Source: Nephrocerus scutellatus
Taxonomy: Eukaryota; Arthropoda; Insecta; Diptera; Pipunculidae
Assembly (NCBI GenBank): GCA_947095585.1
Contig: OX352763.1
Coordinates: forward strand, 115,671,908-115,735,907
Length of the DNA: 64,000 bases
Reading direction: 5' to 3'
Under the pieces are notes generated by a model. That model was not told where the DNA came from, searched no databases, and was given only the letters and a program-made list of their open reading frames with translations. The translations under genes and the position numbers were made by a program. Shown one piece after another: positions 53,025 through 63,194 of this stretch. Positions within the stretch are counted from its first letter, which is position 1. Each line of letters starts with the position of its first letter.

Positions 53025-54145
53025 TGGACAAATTGAATTGAAAAGGGGGCTTGCACATACGTGTTGCACGGCTGAAGAACGAATCTCTGAACTTAACTGT
53101 ACGACCGAAGATGGGCTTATGGGTAAACTGATAACCATTTCGAGCGCCACTAGTATTACGGTTTAATTCATGGAAAGGTGGCATGCAGCTGGCTATTTCT
53201 TTTGAGCACCGCTGCTGGTAGTAGCGGTAAAACAGTGAAAAGCCTGAAAAGTTCCTACTGAGTTCTCTCTAGCAGATGTAAAGTAGTTTTAGGAGCACCT
53301 AACCAGATATGACAATTGTACTCAAACTTGTGGGGGGGACGTCTTGTAGATTGTAGCCAGATCATCAGTGGGAGTGAACTATTTCTTGCACCTTTAGAGA
53401 AAACCTAAACATTTCGCAGCATTTTTGGCGATGGCGAACATGTAGTCGTTCCAACGGAGCCCATACCGAGAATTTCGAGTTTTTCAGTTTCCTAGATGTA
53501 AGTGCCATTCATTCCAACCAATTCGGAGATTACTTCTTTAGTCGCACAATAATTACGTGGAATGAATTGCATGAGTCTGTGTTTCCGCATTTGTATGATC
53601 TTAGGACACAACTACATAGACATCTCATCTGTTCGTATTCCTAATTTTCTAACGCCCACGCTGTGCTTAGCATTGTAAGGATCCAAATACCTTGAGCGTG
53701 TGTATATTAAAAAAATGGCTGAAGGTTTACGATTCGCTTGGATGACAAAGAACAGTATTGTGTTGTGGAAGCGTCAAGTTTGACTCTATTATCTTCTCCT
53801 CATTTTATTATGCTGTACAGGTGAGAATTTAACGTTTAACGTTGTTTGAGTTCCACACGTGATGGTGAGGGACGTTCCTCAAAGTTATATGAGAAACTAA
53901 GAGTGCTGCCATTAGCGAAAGAGTGAATTAGATTAGAAGTAACAGACAAGAGATCATTAATGAAATTGAGAAAAAGTGTTGGGGACAAAACAGATCCCTG
54001 CGGAATGCCAGCATTTATACGGTGAATTTCTAATTTAAAAACAACTTGGATTGAACTTTTTGACATAGGTTGGTAAGATGTAGGAGACGACGGCTCGCCT
54101 TTTTTGGTATGGGCTGTTTTCCAACTTCTCGGAAAGAGTCCAAAA
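53025..54145 (-). mobile_element. Jockey/CR1-like LINE copy J1-D, with a reversed J1 piece inside
   Basis: Minus-strand blocks: GIPQGSVLSPTLFLNFINDL (54020-53960), SNLIHSFANGSTLSFSYNFE (FADD changed to FANG), ERPSPSRVELKQ, then after the insertion the NAAKCLGFL-like region (53430-53400), HCYIWLGAPKTTLHL-like (53320-53280) and the C-terminal PPFHELNRNTSGARN with FTHKPIFGRT and FFSRATRMCK (53184-53040). The 3' poly-A end is missing. Most of the first half is absent. Confidence 0.75.
53515..53716 (+). mobile_element. J1 3' fragment, plus strand, inside J1-D
   Basis: Plus-strand reading GDYFFSRTIITWNELHESVF, PHLYDLRTQLHRHLI, then CTAACGCCCACGCTGTGCTTAG and a short A-run after GTGTGTATATT. This is the J1 C-terminus and 3' UTR in opposite orientation to its host copy. 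It splits the host sequence between CCATTCAT and AATGGCTGAAGG. Confidence 0.75.
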
Positions 54146-54521
54146 GAAGTTGAGTTGAATGTATGATTCTACATATGCAACAAACATATGGAATAGATAT
54201 CTCATTTTAAAATTTATTCTTTACTGCTCGTAGGTTGGCACAACTTTTAAACTGATATGCAACTTTTATTCCGCTAGAGTTAAAGAATATGTAGACGTAG
54301 CTTTCAAAAAACAAACCATCATGTTCTTAATACCAAAAAATTACATAAGGACTACTGCACGTCTGGCGAATGTTTCAAAGCACCAGAAAACCGATAATTT
54401 GTGTTTTTTTTTTGTCATCGAGTACAGAGTATGAGTAATGTGCAAACACAGCAATAACTTAAGTAACAATACTCCGTTATAACATACGCATGTAAAGATG
54501 AATGTAAGACAAAAAGTAATT
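54146..54521. other. AT-rich stretch, no feature recognised
   Basis: A short frame at 54583-54341 (minus) has no signature. The segment leads into the left flank repeat of the hAT element. Confidence 0.5.
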
Positions 54522-54570
54522 TGCGATGCCAAGCCAAACAAGACGCACTCTCTCCGGACAGTGAGAATTA
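54522..54570 (+). repeat. left flank repeat of the hAT insertion
   Basis: TGCGATGCCAAGCCAAACAAGACGCACTC-like sequence ending CAGTGAGAATTA abuts the left inverted repeat. A near-identical block lies at 57341-57384 on the other side. Confidence 0.8.
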
Positions 54571-55239
54571 CACTGCGGTTCACTAGATTAGAAGCAGGAC
54601 ATTTTGAGAAGTAAATATGACCTTTCTTCCTTTATATGGCAGGGAGAGAATAAAACAAATTGGTGAAAGAAACAGTGGTCATGTTGAATGCCGTGGTGAA
54701 TTCCAAAATTTCAAGAGAACAAGCTAACGAATGTTTTATGAAACTTCAATTGAACGAGTTAGAATGGCATGCATTTAAATTGGATCATAAGATTAGAAGC
54801 AGTTAAAGTAGAATCATTGTTTCCGAAGTCGTTAATTTTTTTTTTGTATAAAAAGTTAATTTTGTAAAAAGAAAGGTTTTACTTTATTTTTTTAAAAGAG
54901 TTGTTGAAAAAATTGTTTGACATTGTCAGAGAATGCAAAAATAGATGTTTACCATTCGGAAGGCTTGTCTCAGGATGCTACCGATTGCAAGTTTTATCGG
55001 AGTGATTCACACAATCAGTATCTACTTGCAAGTACTCTTGCAATAACTAACTCATTGCGCTAAAGTATGGGGTTGTTGTTTGCAATTATTTAAAGGATCC
55101 GAAAAAGTACAGCAGCGGAAAACCGAAAAATTATAAGACTAGCCTCCAAATTAGCTGGTTCGACAGCTAAATTCAGAAAAGTAGCTAGTGTTTCTGCAAG
55201 TAAATTCACCGTTCGTGATTCGTAGAGACAAACACTTCA

Positions 55240-56680
55240 AGCGACTAAAGGCGGCCCATTCGGCCTTTCTGTGATATTAAATTCGGTGAAATGATTGCCT
55301 TAGATAACGAACCGTTTTCACTTGTTGAACGAAATGGCTTTAAAAGACTTATGGAAAAGGCAGTGCCTCAATACAAAACGCCTGGTCTCACTTACATGAC
55401 CGAGAAAGTTATTCCTGATATTTATAATAGAATTTACTCTAAAATTGAAGCTAATATGTCGAAATTATCAGCAATATCAGTGCCATCTGATATATGGACA
55501 TGTCAGCACAATAATGAAAGGTTTTGGAAGTTCAATTTATTCTGGAACATAACGTTTTAGTAATAAAGCTGTTTACTGGCTCACATACTGGTATCAACAT
55601 CGCAAAAGAACTTAATGCTATTGCAGAAAGATGGAAAATTCCCTAAAGCAAGATCCATTGACAGTGGAGCAAACATGATTCATTTATTCACTGCAACGAG
55701 CTATCGGAGAATCGTTAAAATCTCAAAGAGAAATACCAGATATGGTAGCTACTGCGAGGCGAATTGTTACTCATTTTAACCACTCTGATATAGAACAACT
55801 AAAGCTGAAATCCATTCGTCAAGAACTTAACCAACTAGTATACAAGATGTAAGTACAGACTGCACTACTGCAGCGATTGTTAGAACAGAAGCGAGTTGTC
55901 TCTTTGTATACATAACAGATAACGAATCCTTAAACAATTTATCAACTTGGGAGTTAATGGAACAATGCAAAACTCATTAAGCCGTTTGAAGAGATTACCA
56001 AAATAACCAGTTCAGGTATTTCTGAAGTGATTCCACATGTTTTCACATTTTAAAATACCTGGGGGAAGGCAAATTAATGTGGAATGAGATCGTCACTACA
56101 AGTTGAGCTAAAAACGGTTGATGAGAACGACAAACATCTGGTTGCCACTTTTCTTGACCCTCGTTTCAAAACTAGTTTCCTTGGAGTAGTTCAAACGGAA
56201 AGAGCACTGCAAACAATTCTTTTAGAATGTTGAGTCTAGTTCTACTAGTAACGGGGGGGATTCTTCTCCAGTTCGTAAAAAAAAACACAGAAAAAAATGA
56301 TGAGGACAATGAAATACACGACATTTTCTGGGAATGTTTTGAGGAAGTCGCTACAGACAATGTTCAATATAATGAGGATGTGGAAAAAAATGCTATTCAA
56401 AATAAAATCTACTTTTATTTAAAAACTGTTCGCCAAGATCGAACGGCATATCCTTACAAAGTGGTGGTCAGCAAACGCGAAACAGTATCCAAGTCTGACA
56501 AACATTCGCTAAGATTTATTTATCGCCTCCTGGCACTAGTGTACCTACATAGTGAGAGGATGTTTTCTGAGGATGGCATTATTTATGAAGAGAAGCGCAA
56601 TCGTTTGCTACCAACAAATGCTGAAAAAGTTGTTTTCATTCACCACAATTAACCGTTGATAGATTTTAAGTATTAAACAA
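55240..56680 (+). pseudogene. hAT transposase, frameshifted
   Basis: Blocks in order: ALDNEPFSLVERNGFKRLME (55297-55355) and VIPDIYNRIYSKI, then SVPSDIWTCQHNNERFW (55480-55530), the TDxWTS block. IDSGANMIHL (about 55658-55690) aligns with the TDNGxNM catalytic aspartate region. Then KTVDENDKHLVATFLDPRFK (56110-56170). The 141-codon frame at 56227-56652 has KIYFYLKTVRQDRTAYPYKV, the dimerisation part LHSERMFSEDGIIYEEKRNR and LLPTNAEKVVFIHHN. Four or more frameshifts and stops; the N-terminal BED zinc finger is not visible. Full-length relatives are near 600 residues. Confidence 0.75.
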
Positions 56681-56837
56681 TTTTTATAAATATAATGGAT
56701 ATATTTTCGAGTTACATATGCGTCTTTTTGTTAATGAATTGATATTTGGTATTCGGCCGAATTGTATCCAATATTCGACCGAATATTCCGAAATATACCG
56801 AATATTGAAATATGTGGCCGAATAGGCCGAATACCCA

Positions 56838-57092
56838 GTAATAATAATATTCGGCGCGACAGACCGTTGCTTCTCACGACCATTTGTGCTGTGCATTTGC
56901 ATTTTTGGATATAAATGGAAGGGACCGAATTCGAACGGCAAATAAGGAAGCTTTCCGTGATAAGTTATTACTCTCGGAACGTTTTTCACCCATTCGCGAG
57001 AGTTGGGACAACGTGAAAAATACTTTTGGTGTTACTGGGATTCGAACCATGAACCCCTGCTTATTAGCCATGCGTTTTTCCACTGAGTCCAC
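56838..57092 (-). mobile_element. tRNA-derived SINE nested in hAT
   Basis: Read on the minus strand: GGACTCAGTGGAAAAACGC (A-box region), CATGGTTCGAATCCCAG (B box near 57036-57052), body, CAACGGTCTGTCGCGCCGAA and ATT tail. It is flanked by AGGCCGAATACCCA at 56824-56837 and 57093-57106, a perfect 14-bp target-site duplication. It lies in a GGCCGAATA-rich, internally repeated stretch of the hAT element. Confidence 0.9.
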
Positions 57093-57340
57093 AGGCCGAA
57101 TACCCAATACCAGCCTAATATTCGTGGCATCTCTAATTTAAATGCATGCCATTCTGTTTCATTTGGCAACAAGGTCTCTCATATACCGTTATCTTGTTCC
57201 GAATATTTTTTTAAGCTTGATTTTGTATTAACAACTACTCATTTGTCATTTGTTTTTTTCTTTTCTGACATATAACTGGAGAAATATAAATTCTATCTCC
57301 CAAAATGATGTGCTTCTAATCTAGTGAACCGCAGTGCACA

Positions 57341-57384
57341 TGCGATGCCAAACAAGACGCACTCTCCCCAACCAGTGAGAATTA
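57341..57384 (+). repeat. right flank repeat of the hAT insertion
   Basis: TGCGATGCCAAACAAGACGC, ACTCTCCCCAACCAGTGAGA, ATTA repeats the block at 54522-54570 with a 3-base gap and a few changes. Confidence 0.8.
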
Positions 57385-59004
57385 TCTCGCTTGCATCTGA
57401 CAAAATTAATGCTCTTTAACCCAGCTGGATGGCTATCAACTTTCAGGCTCAATAACATAATACCAGCACATTATGTATTACAATACAACAACAACATTTA
57501 TGTGACGAAATGATTACCTCTTTTGTTTGTTGTGAGAAGAACGCAGCGGAACTTTCAATGATTTCTCCGTGTAATGCACTATGCACCTGCACGGCTTGAT
57601 AATTTGCTCTTGTTGTTGTTTTTCTTTCAAAATTTCATTTATTTTACTCTCTGGTATTTAGCAGTGAGCCTTTTTTTTCTCTTAATCTGCATAAAAATTG
57701 ACAACTCGCGTTTATTGAAGAGTGTCGCGCGCCACAATGCTCAACATATCACAAGCACCACCACCAATTACACAAACGCCGCGACGAGATGATGAATGTT
57801 ATTCAAGGGAACTTCACAGCAGCCAAACAGAGATGCACAATTAACTTTTACTACAAAAGCAAGAAGGCAAATTTATGAAGAAAAAAAATCACATAATCTT
57901 ATCGCACACGTTTCGTTTCGTTTTTTTTTTCACTTCATTGTCAGCGTACACGGTACTCGCACTACACTAGCCAAGCAATAAACAAAAATTGCTGCGATAG
58001 GCAAGACTACAAACATAAATTTTCTGCCACTACTAGGAGTATTTTTTTAGCCCTTGGAGACTCAATTAGGCTTTCCAGGGAACATTCGAATGTGGGTGAG
58101 CGACGAGCGTATACCAAAAAAAAAAAAAAAACAAAATCTTATGGAATAAGGAGGGTGCTATGAATTTTTGCACTGTCGACCAATTTTTTCCTCCTCCCGA
58201 TATCCCTAGATTGCTGGAAAGGTGTGTGTAGTGCAGTGCAGTGGAGTGGTGGAAAATGGAATATCCTTGTTTCCTGTTTTCCTGCACAGTTAGGAGAGTT
58301 AGCTTTTCTAGCGAGAGGCAAGCAAGCAATAAAATTTTCTTTCAAAAAAAAACAAACACCAACAACAACAAAAAAAAACTACTGACTGAATGCAAATGAA
58401 AATTAGGGAAATGTTTTTTTTTTATTTTTTATTTTTCCTTAAAGTGGGCCTCAACCACACCGACCTCCAGGTTTGGTTGTCTTCTTCCGACGGCGGCACA
58501 ACCACGACGCGGACAACAAGGAGGAAACTTTTCGCTGCGCTGCGTACGAACGACGATGGGAAACTGAATTGTGAGGCTGGTCTGCCTGAGCGTTTTTAGG
58601 TAAAAGCTCAAACTGGATGGTCGGTGGTTGGTGGTTGGGCATGGGCAGCAACTTATAGTTAGTCAGTAGGTAGGCATCAGTGAGTGTTGTATGGCTTCTG
58701 TTCCTCTGTCTGTCTATTTTGTTGGAAGAGAGTCGGCCTCGGCAGTCGGTCACGTTGTTCTTTGGGTCGATGTTCGAGGGAAAAAGTGAGAGAAGTTACA
58801 TAAAAAATAGCAGTACTGCTGCTGACACAACGCATACTCACCGCACGCAAACCAAATCGAATACAGGGTGCGACGGAATTAAGTATTTGATATAAATTGT
58901 GTTTAACTTTTTTGTTTGTGAATATTTGGAATTGTTTTGAAATAAAAAAAAAAAAAAATACTTACATTTTGTTCATTGTCAGTACATCTTTTATCTTCTA
59001 TCTA
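57385..59004. other. low-complexity-rich stretch without recognised gene
   Basis: Poly-A/T runs lie at 58116-58131, 58345-58378 and 58945-58958. Overlapping frames near 58390-58750 on both strands are mutually exclusive, and none shows a family signature. It could be host intron or regulatory DNA. Confidence 0.45.
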
Positions 59005-59513
59005 TCTTCTTCTATATATATAAAAATGAATGTCTGTGTGTACATCCTTTATAGAATCGTAAACTATGCATTTGATCATGTGATGATCTTTAGCAAAGTT
59101 GTTGTGCGAGAGCCCGCGAAGGTTTATGAGTTGGTTCAGCCCCGCTAGGTGGCGCTGGTATCGTTTTTTTTTCCTTTTTCGAAAATTCTTATTTATGGAA
59201 CGATTTGGCTCAAATTCACACCATATAAAATTTAAATAAAAAGAAAGTCGTTGACAAAATTTGGACCCGATAGGTGGCGCTGGGGTGGAGAATGTAGTTT
59301 TCCCTGTATATGATCTTCATATAAAGAATATTCGAACAAGTGTACATTTTTTGCCTGTATTAGTGTCGATTCTATAATTTTCTGGATTGGTGAGTTGGTT
59401 AGTTATTGGGGTGTAAGTGGGCGTGGCGGCAGTGGACGGGAGGTCAGTGGGATTGGGCAGTCGTGAAACGCGGGTGTAAGTAGGCGGGTAGTAAAGCGCC
59501 CGGGAACAGCTAG
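59005..59513 (+). mobile_element. non-autonomous Helitron
   Basis: The 5' part reads TCTTCTTCTATATATATAAA after an A. The 3' end is a GGCG...CGCC stem (59483-59500), then GGGAACAGCTAG (to 59513) followed by T. TC at the 5' end, a hairpin before CTRR and A/T flanks without target duplication are Helitron hallmarks. The interior contains CCGCTAGGTGGCGCTGG and CCCGATAGGTGGCGCTGGGG, with no coding sequence. Fragments of the same family lie at 22168-22314 and 27150-27305. Confidence 0.75.
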
Positions 59514-59699
59514 TAATCTACATAAAAAAAAAATAAATGCTGTTCGTTGGTAACCGCATCAACTGGGAACGGCTGAACCGAGTTGGCTTACCTTTATTTT
59601 GAAATGAAAAATACGGAAAAACGCATTCCAGCCTAAATTAAAATATGTTTTTACTTTTGTGTACATTCTCATCTGTCTGTCCAACAAAAGTCGTTATTT

Positions 59700-60000
59700 T
59701 ATTTCTATTCGAATAGATTCCAATAGTTGGCGCTAAGTACGCAAATGTCGTTTGACAGATGATCCCTTTGCACGGTCTTTCTTTTGCGATCTGACAACGT
59801 ATCCCAATGACTCCGACCGACATGCCATTAGACTTTAAGCACTTGGAGTTATGGTTGCGGTTTGGATTCGTAGTTAAAATAAACAAATCACAAGGGCAAT
59901 CATTGAGTATTTGCGGCATTAACCTTAAAAATCAGAGTTTCAGAGTCGGAAAACCATCAACTTTGTTTGTTAACGCGCCAGAAAACAGAACAAATAAAAA
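59700..60000 (+). pseudogene. Helitron helicase C-terminal remnant
   Basis: Reads IPMTPTDMPLDFKHLELWLR (from about 59798), FVVKINKSQGQSLSICGINL (59866-59925), KNQSF, then RVGKPSTLFVNAPENRT. The INKSQGQSL block is helicase motif V/VI region of the Pif1-like Helitron helicase. The residues that normally join the F of the SF-type motif to RVGKP (about 10 codons) are missing in frame. No Rep or upstream helicase motifs are present. It runs directly into the array at 60018. Confidence 0.75.
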
Positions 60001-60017
60001 ACAGTGCGCATACCATA

Positions 60018-60644
60018 AGACCCCTAAAGGCCCTCAAAAGACTCCCCAAAAGACCCTCAAAAGACCCCGAACAAAGTTCCCCAAAAGACCCCCAGAAGAC
60101 CATAACGAATTTCACACAAATCGGTTGAGAAATGACTTAGACAGAAGACCCCCAAAAGACCCTTTAAAAACCCCCAAAAGACCCTCAAAAGAATCATAAA
60201 ATAACTCCCGAAAAATCATTGAAGACCCCCTAGAACCTTCAAAAGATACTCGAAAGACTTCCCAAAAGACCCTCAAGATCCTCAAAGAACCCCAAAAGAC
60301 CTTAAAATACCCTCAAAAGCCCCCAAAGGACACTCATAAGACTCCCGAAAAGACCCCTAAAAGACCATCAAAAGACCACCAAAGACCCATAAAATACCCA
60401 AAAAATACCATAAAAAGACCTTTAAAACAGTAAAAAAAATTCAAAAGACCAGCAAAAGGCCCCCAAAAATGCTCCAAAAAGACCCCCAAAGACCCTCAAT
60501 ATACCCCAAAGGTACCCCCAAAAGACCATCAAATGATCCTCAAAAGACCCCCAAAAGCTCCAGAAAGACCCTCAAAATACCCCCAAAGTACCCTTAAAAG
60601 ACCACCAAAGACCCTCAACACACTCCATAAAAAACTCCCCTTTC
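60018..60644 (+). repeat. C/A-rich degenerate array (CAAAAGACC-like)
   Basis: Irregular CCCTCAAAAGACC / CCCCAAAAGACC units as at 324-753. Embedded at 60101-60140 is CATAACGAATTTCACACAAA-TCGGTTGAGAAATGACTTAG, matching the first satellite unit at 754-793 at 36 of 40 positions by eye. Confidence 0.85.
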
Positions 60645-61640
60645 GTGTGGAAGGTGGTTGAAAAGGACCTCAAAGTCGAAAAAAAAAATTTCACTTTGTG
60701 TATCAAATCTCTACAACTCATGCATGAGTGTCACACATAATTTCATAACGTAGTTTTGTTGTAGTACAGGTTATTTGTTAAATGTCAGTAATTTGCTGCA
60801 AAGGCTCTGTCATACCATGTAAAATGTCAGTTACTTGCTGCAATTCTGGCATAATCCTGTACAAATCAGTGAAGTCATTGCCTATTTCAAAAACGGGGGC
60901 CCATTAGTGAAATCCACCTAAACATTTCGAGTTCTTGTTTGAACGAATAAATTAAATTTATGTCTTAAACTCGTAGCTGTTTGATTACGGTGTGTGTTTG
61001 ATGAGCACATTTTTCTGTTGATGCTCCCTATAATGGTAATATGGAGTAGACGATAAGCAAAGCTTTTAATCGAAAGCTTCCTCTCAAAGTAAAAACCCAA
61101 ATTTTTATTTCCTGTCATTTGTTTTGAAAAATTGATGAATGGATATTTGGATATTGGTGTGGTGAGTTTTCTTCTTTTTGATTTGTTGATGAGCAAAAAC
61201 GAAAGAGAATTTTTCGCTCTTCACTTTTGAATGAGGAATCTTATCACATTTCACACCTGTCAGGTTGTCAATGATTTACTAAGGTATGCTAGAGATTATC
61301 ATTTTCTCTTTGTGACGTCATCCGCTGACAAAATAATAAAACTTTTCGAAGAGTTGTTTGTATGGGCATATGAAGTTATTCACTTTAATTTATAAGACAA
61401 TGACATATCCAACTGCCTTTAATTTTTAATGTCATATTTTAATCATAATTATAACAGACTAGAGGTTTTCTAATTGTGCAAGAATCCTCTTACCATCACC
61501 ACAACCGGGAAGGTAATTCGCCGGCGTAAGAGTTTGATAATTTGGTTTTTTTTATGCATATTCCTTTTAAAAAGCTTTTGTTTAACTTGACCACTGTTTA
61601 CCTACATTCTCTTGCCTTCCATTGTTTCGCCTTCTTTCAG
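60645..61640. other. AT-rich stretch, no feature recognised
   Basis: A local duplication of AAATGTCAGT(A/T)A(A)TTTGCTGCAA occurs at 60780-60845. A 92-codon minus-strand frame (61196-60918) has no family signature. Confidence 0.5.
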
Positions 61641-62735
61641 ATCTTTTTGAATCACCTTCGAGTTTTCGAGTTCTTTGAAGTCCTTTTTAACCAATTTCCA
61701 AACGTCTTATCTTTGGTAGCTAGGTAGAATGGTAGTCTGCGCTGTGTTAGCGAGTGTCTTAACCACATTTTATAACCACAGTCCTCAGGAGATCTCATGG
61801 AATGAAAGATAGTTGGGTGGATTATATCCAAACTGTAGCAATTAGGTACGATATCAGATCGTTGATGCCACACTCCAAAAGCTCCCTCAAATCGGAAAAA
61901 AAGTGATTACTCAATTTGCGGAGTCGGGACACTTGCAAAAATAATAAATGAGAGTTTCTTTCTCATTTACATCTAAGCAGCTCCAGCAAAATTTACTATG
62001 AGAGATTCCCAATTTGGCTGCGTGGCTGCCTACTGTCAGTTCTATGCTTTGGCTTATCAAAGCCAGTTCGGCTTGGTGGCAGTGTCCGAATTAATCCGAA
62101 TTAGTTAAGAATTGTTGCTTGTCGCAATAATGGCTTTGATTGCGGATTGGCCATCTACGCATATGCCGACCATGCCAGATATCGCGGTACTATGAGATAG
62201 GGCCCTACATGCCCCCCTTATTGCTGAGATCTCCGCCTGGAAATGCTGGCAAAGTCGGGTGGCTTGTAGGACCCTGAAAGATTTAGATTTTCAGAGAAAA
62301 CTCCAGCATCGACTCAATTTCTCATCTTGGATTCATTGGTGAATAGAGTTACATCAAAACCCCCCACAAACTTTTCTCTCCTTCCAACTTTCTCGAGTCG
62401 GATACTCCACGGCAACGCTGAGGCTGAAGTATAGTTTAGAAGTACATTAAGTAGTCGGTTGAAGTAGTATATTACAGTGACCGTTTGGTTTGGTGACAAA
62501 CCACCCAGATTCTCTGAGATGGAACGCGCTTAACATCGCAACATATTTAATAAATACGTCTGGAGGTAATAGAAATAGGATTGTGTTTAGAGCATCGGTG
62601 GGGCAGGACCGTTGTGCTCCCGTTACGCCAACAGCTGCCGATCTTTGTATTTTACTAAGCTTGCTGGCATTGTACCTTTTGCTGATTGCCGGCCACCAGA
62701 CCAGCGCTCCATAGGTGAGCTATGTACAGCCACAG
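61641..62735 (-). mobile_element. R1-d non-LTR retrotransposon fragment (thumb and RNase H)
   Basis: Minus-strand blocks: TYGALVWWPAISKRY-like (62715-62665), LSKIQRSAAVGVTGAQRSC (about 62660-62600), LNVLLNYTSASALPWSI region, FQAEISAIRGACRALSH-like (62245-62190), CVDGQSAIKAIIAT-like (62160-62115) and the C-terminal WHQRSDIVPNCYSLDIIHPT (61870-61810). VDGQSAIKA is the RNase H helix block carrying a catalytic Asp in the R1/I group. Sequence differs from R1-a, b and c. Stops and frameshifts throughout. Confidence 0.65.
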
Positions 62736-62906
62736 ATTGTGTGTCATTTTTTTCGACGTTTTCTTTTGTCAACGGGTGACGTATTGCAAGAGAAAAAGAG
62801 AAATTTGTAGCATATCTAGATTAACTCATATCTCTTCTGATATTGATTACTTTCCAAAAAGAGGCACGACAGTTGTTATTAGTTTTTTCTTTCCCTTTGA
62901 AAATCT

Positions 62907-63180
62907 GGGCACCGTTGCTCCAGTGGTTCGTTGGATTTCTGAGGGTTTATGGTTTGAATCCTAGAAACACCGAAAGTATACTTTACGGACCCACCTCTCG
63001 CGAATGTCTGACAAACGTCCGAGAGTAATAACTTTTGTCATGGAAAGCTTCTCAATTCGCCTTCGGATAAACTGTAGGTCCCTTCCATTTGTGTACAAAA
63101 CCATACCATGCACAACACGAATGGTCGTAAGAAGCTAGACCTCGGAACCCAACGGTCTGTCGCATCAAATATTATAATTA
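62907..63180 (+). mobile_element. tRNA-derived SINE
   Basis: GGGCACCGTTGCTCCAGTGG (A-box region), TATGGTTTGAATCCTAG (B box near 62950), CGGACCCACCTCTCGCG, GAATGTCTGACAAACGTCCG, TAATAACTTTTGTCATGG, CACAACACGAATGGTCG, CCAACGGTCTGTCGCATCAA and a short ATT tail. Flanks TTTGAAAATCT (62896-62906) and TTTGACAATCT (63181-63191) differ at one base, a probable target duplication. Confidence 0.85.
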
Positions 63181-63194
63181 TTTGACAATCTAAT

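Larger units (their letters stand above)
54571..57336 (+). mobile_element. hAT DNA transposon with terminal inverted repeats, inactive
   Basis: The left end CACTGCGGTTCACTAGATTA and onwards (54571-54605) is matched by the inverted right end (57302-57336), 32 of 35 positions, the outer 26 perfectly. Between them lies a broken hAT transposase (see 55240-56680) and a SINE at 56838-57092. GAGAATTA, eight bases as expected for hAT, precedes the left end and recurs at 57377-57384. The 40 bases between the right end and that copy repeat the left flank. Confidence 0.8.

Noticed and set aside
58390..58753. Overlapping frames on both strands near a poly-T run
   Set aside because: Three mutually exclusive frames of 60-100 codons without signatures; likely chance in locally GC-richer DNA.
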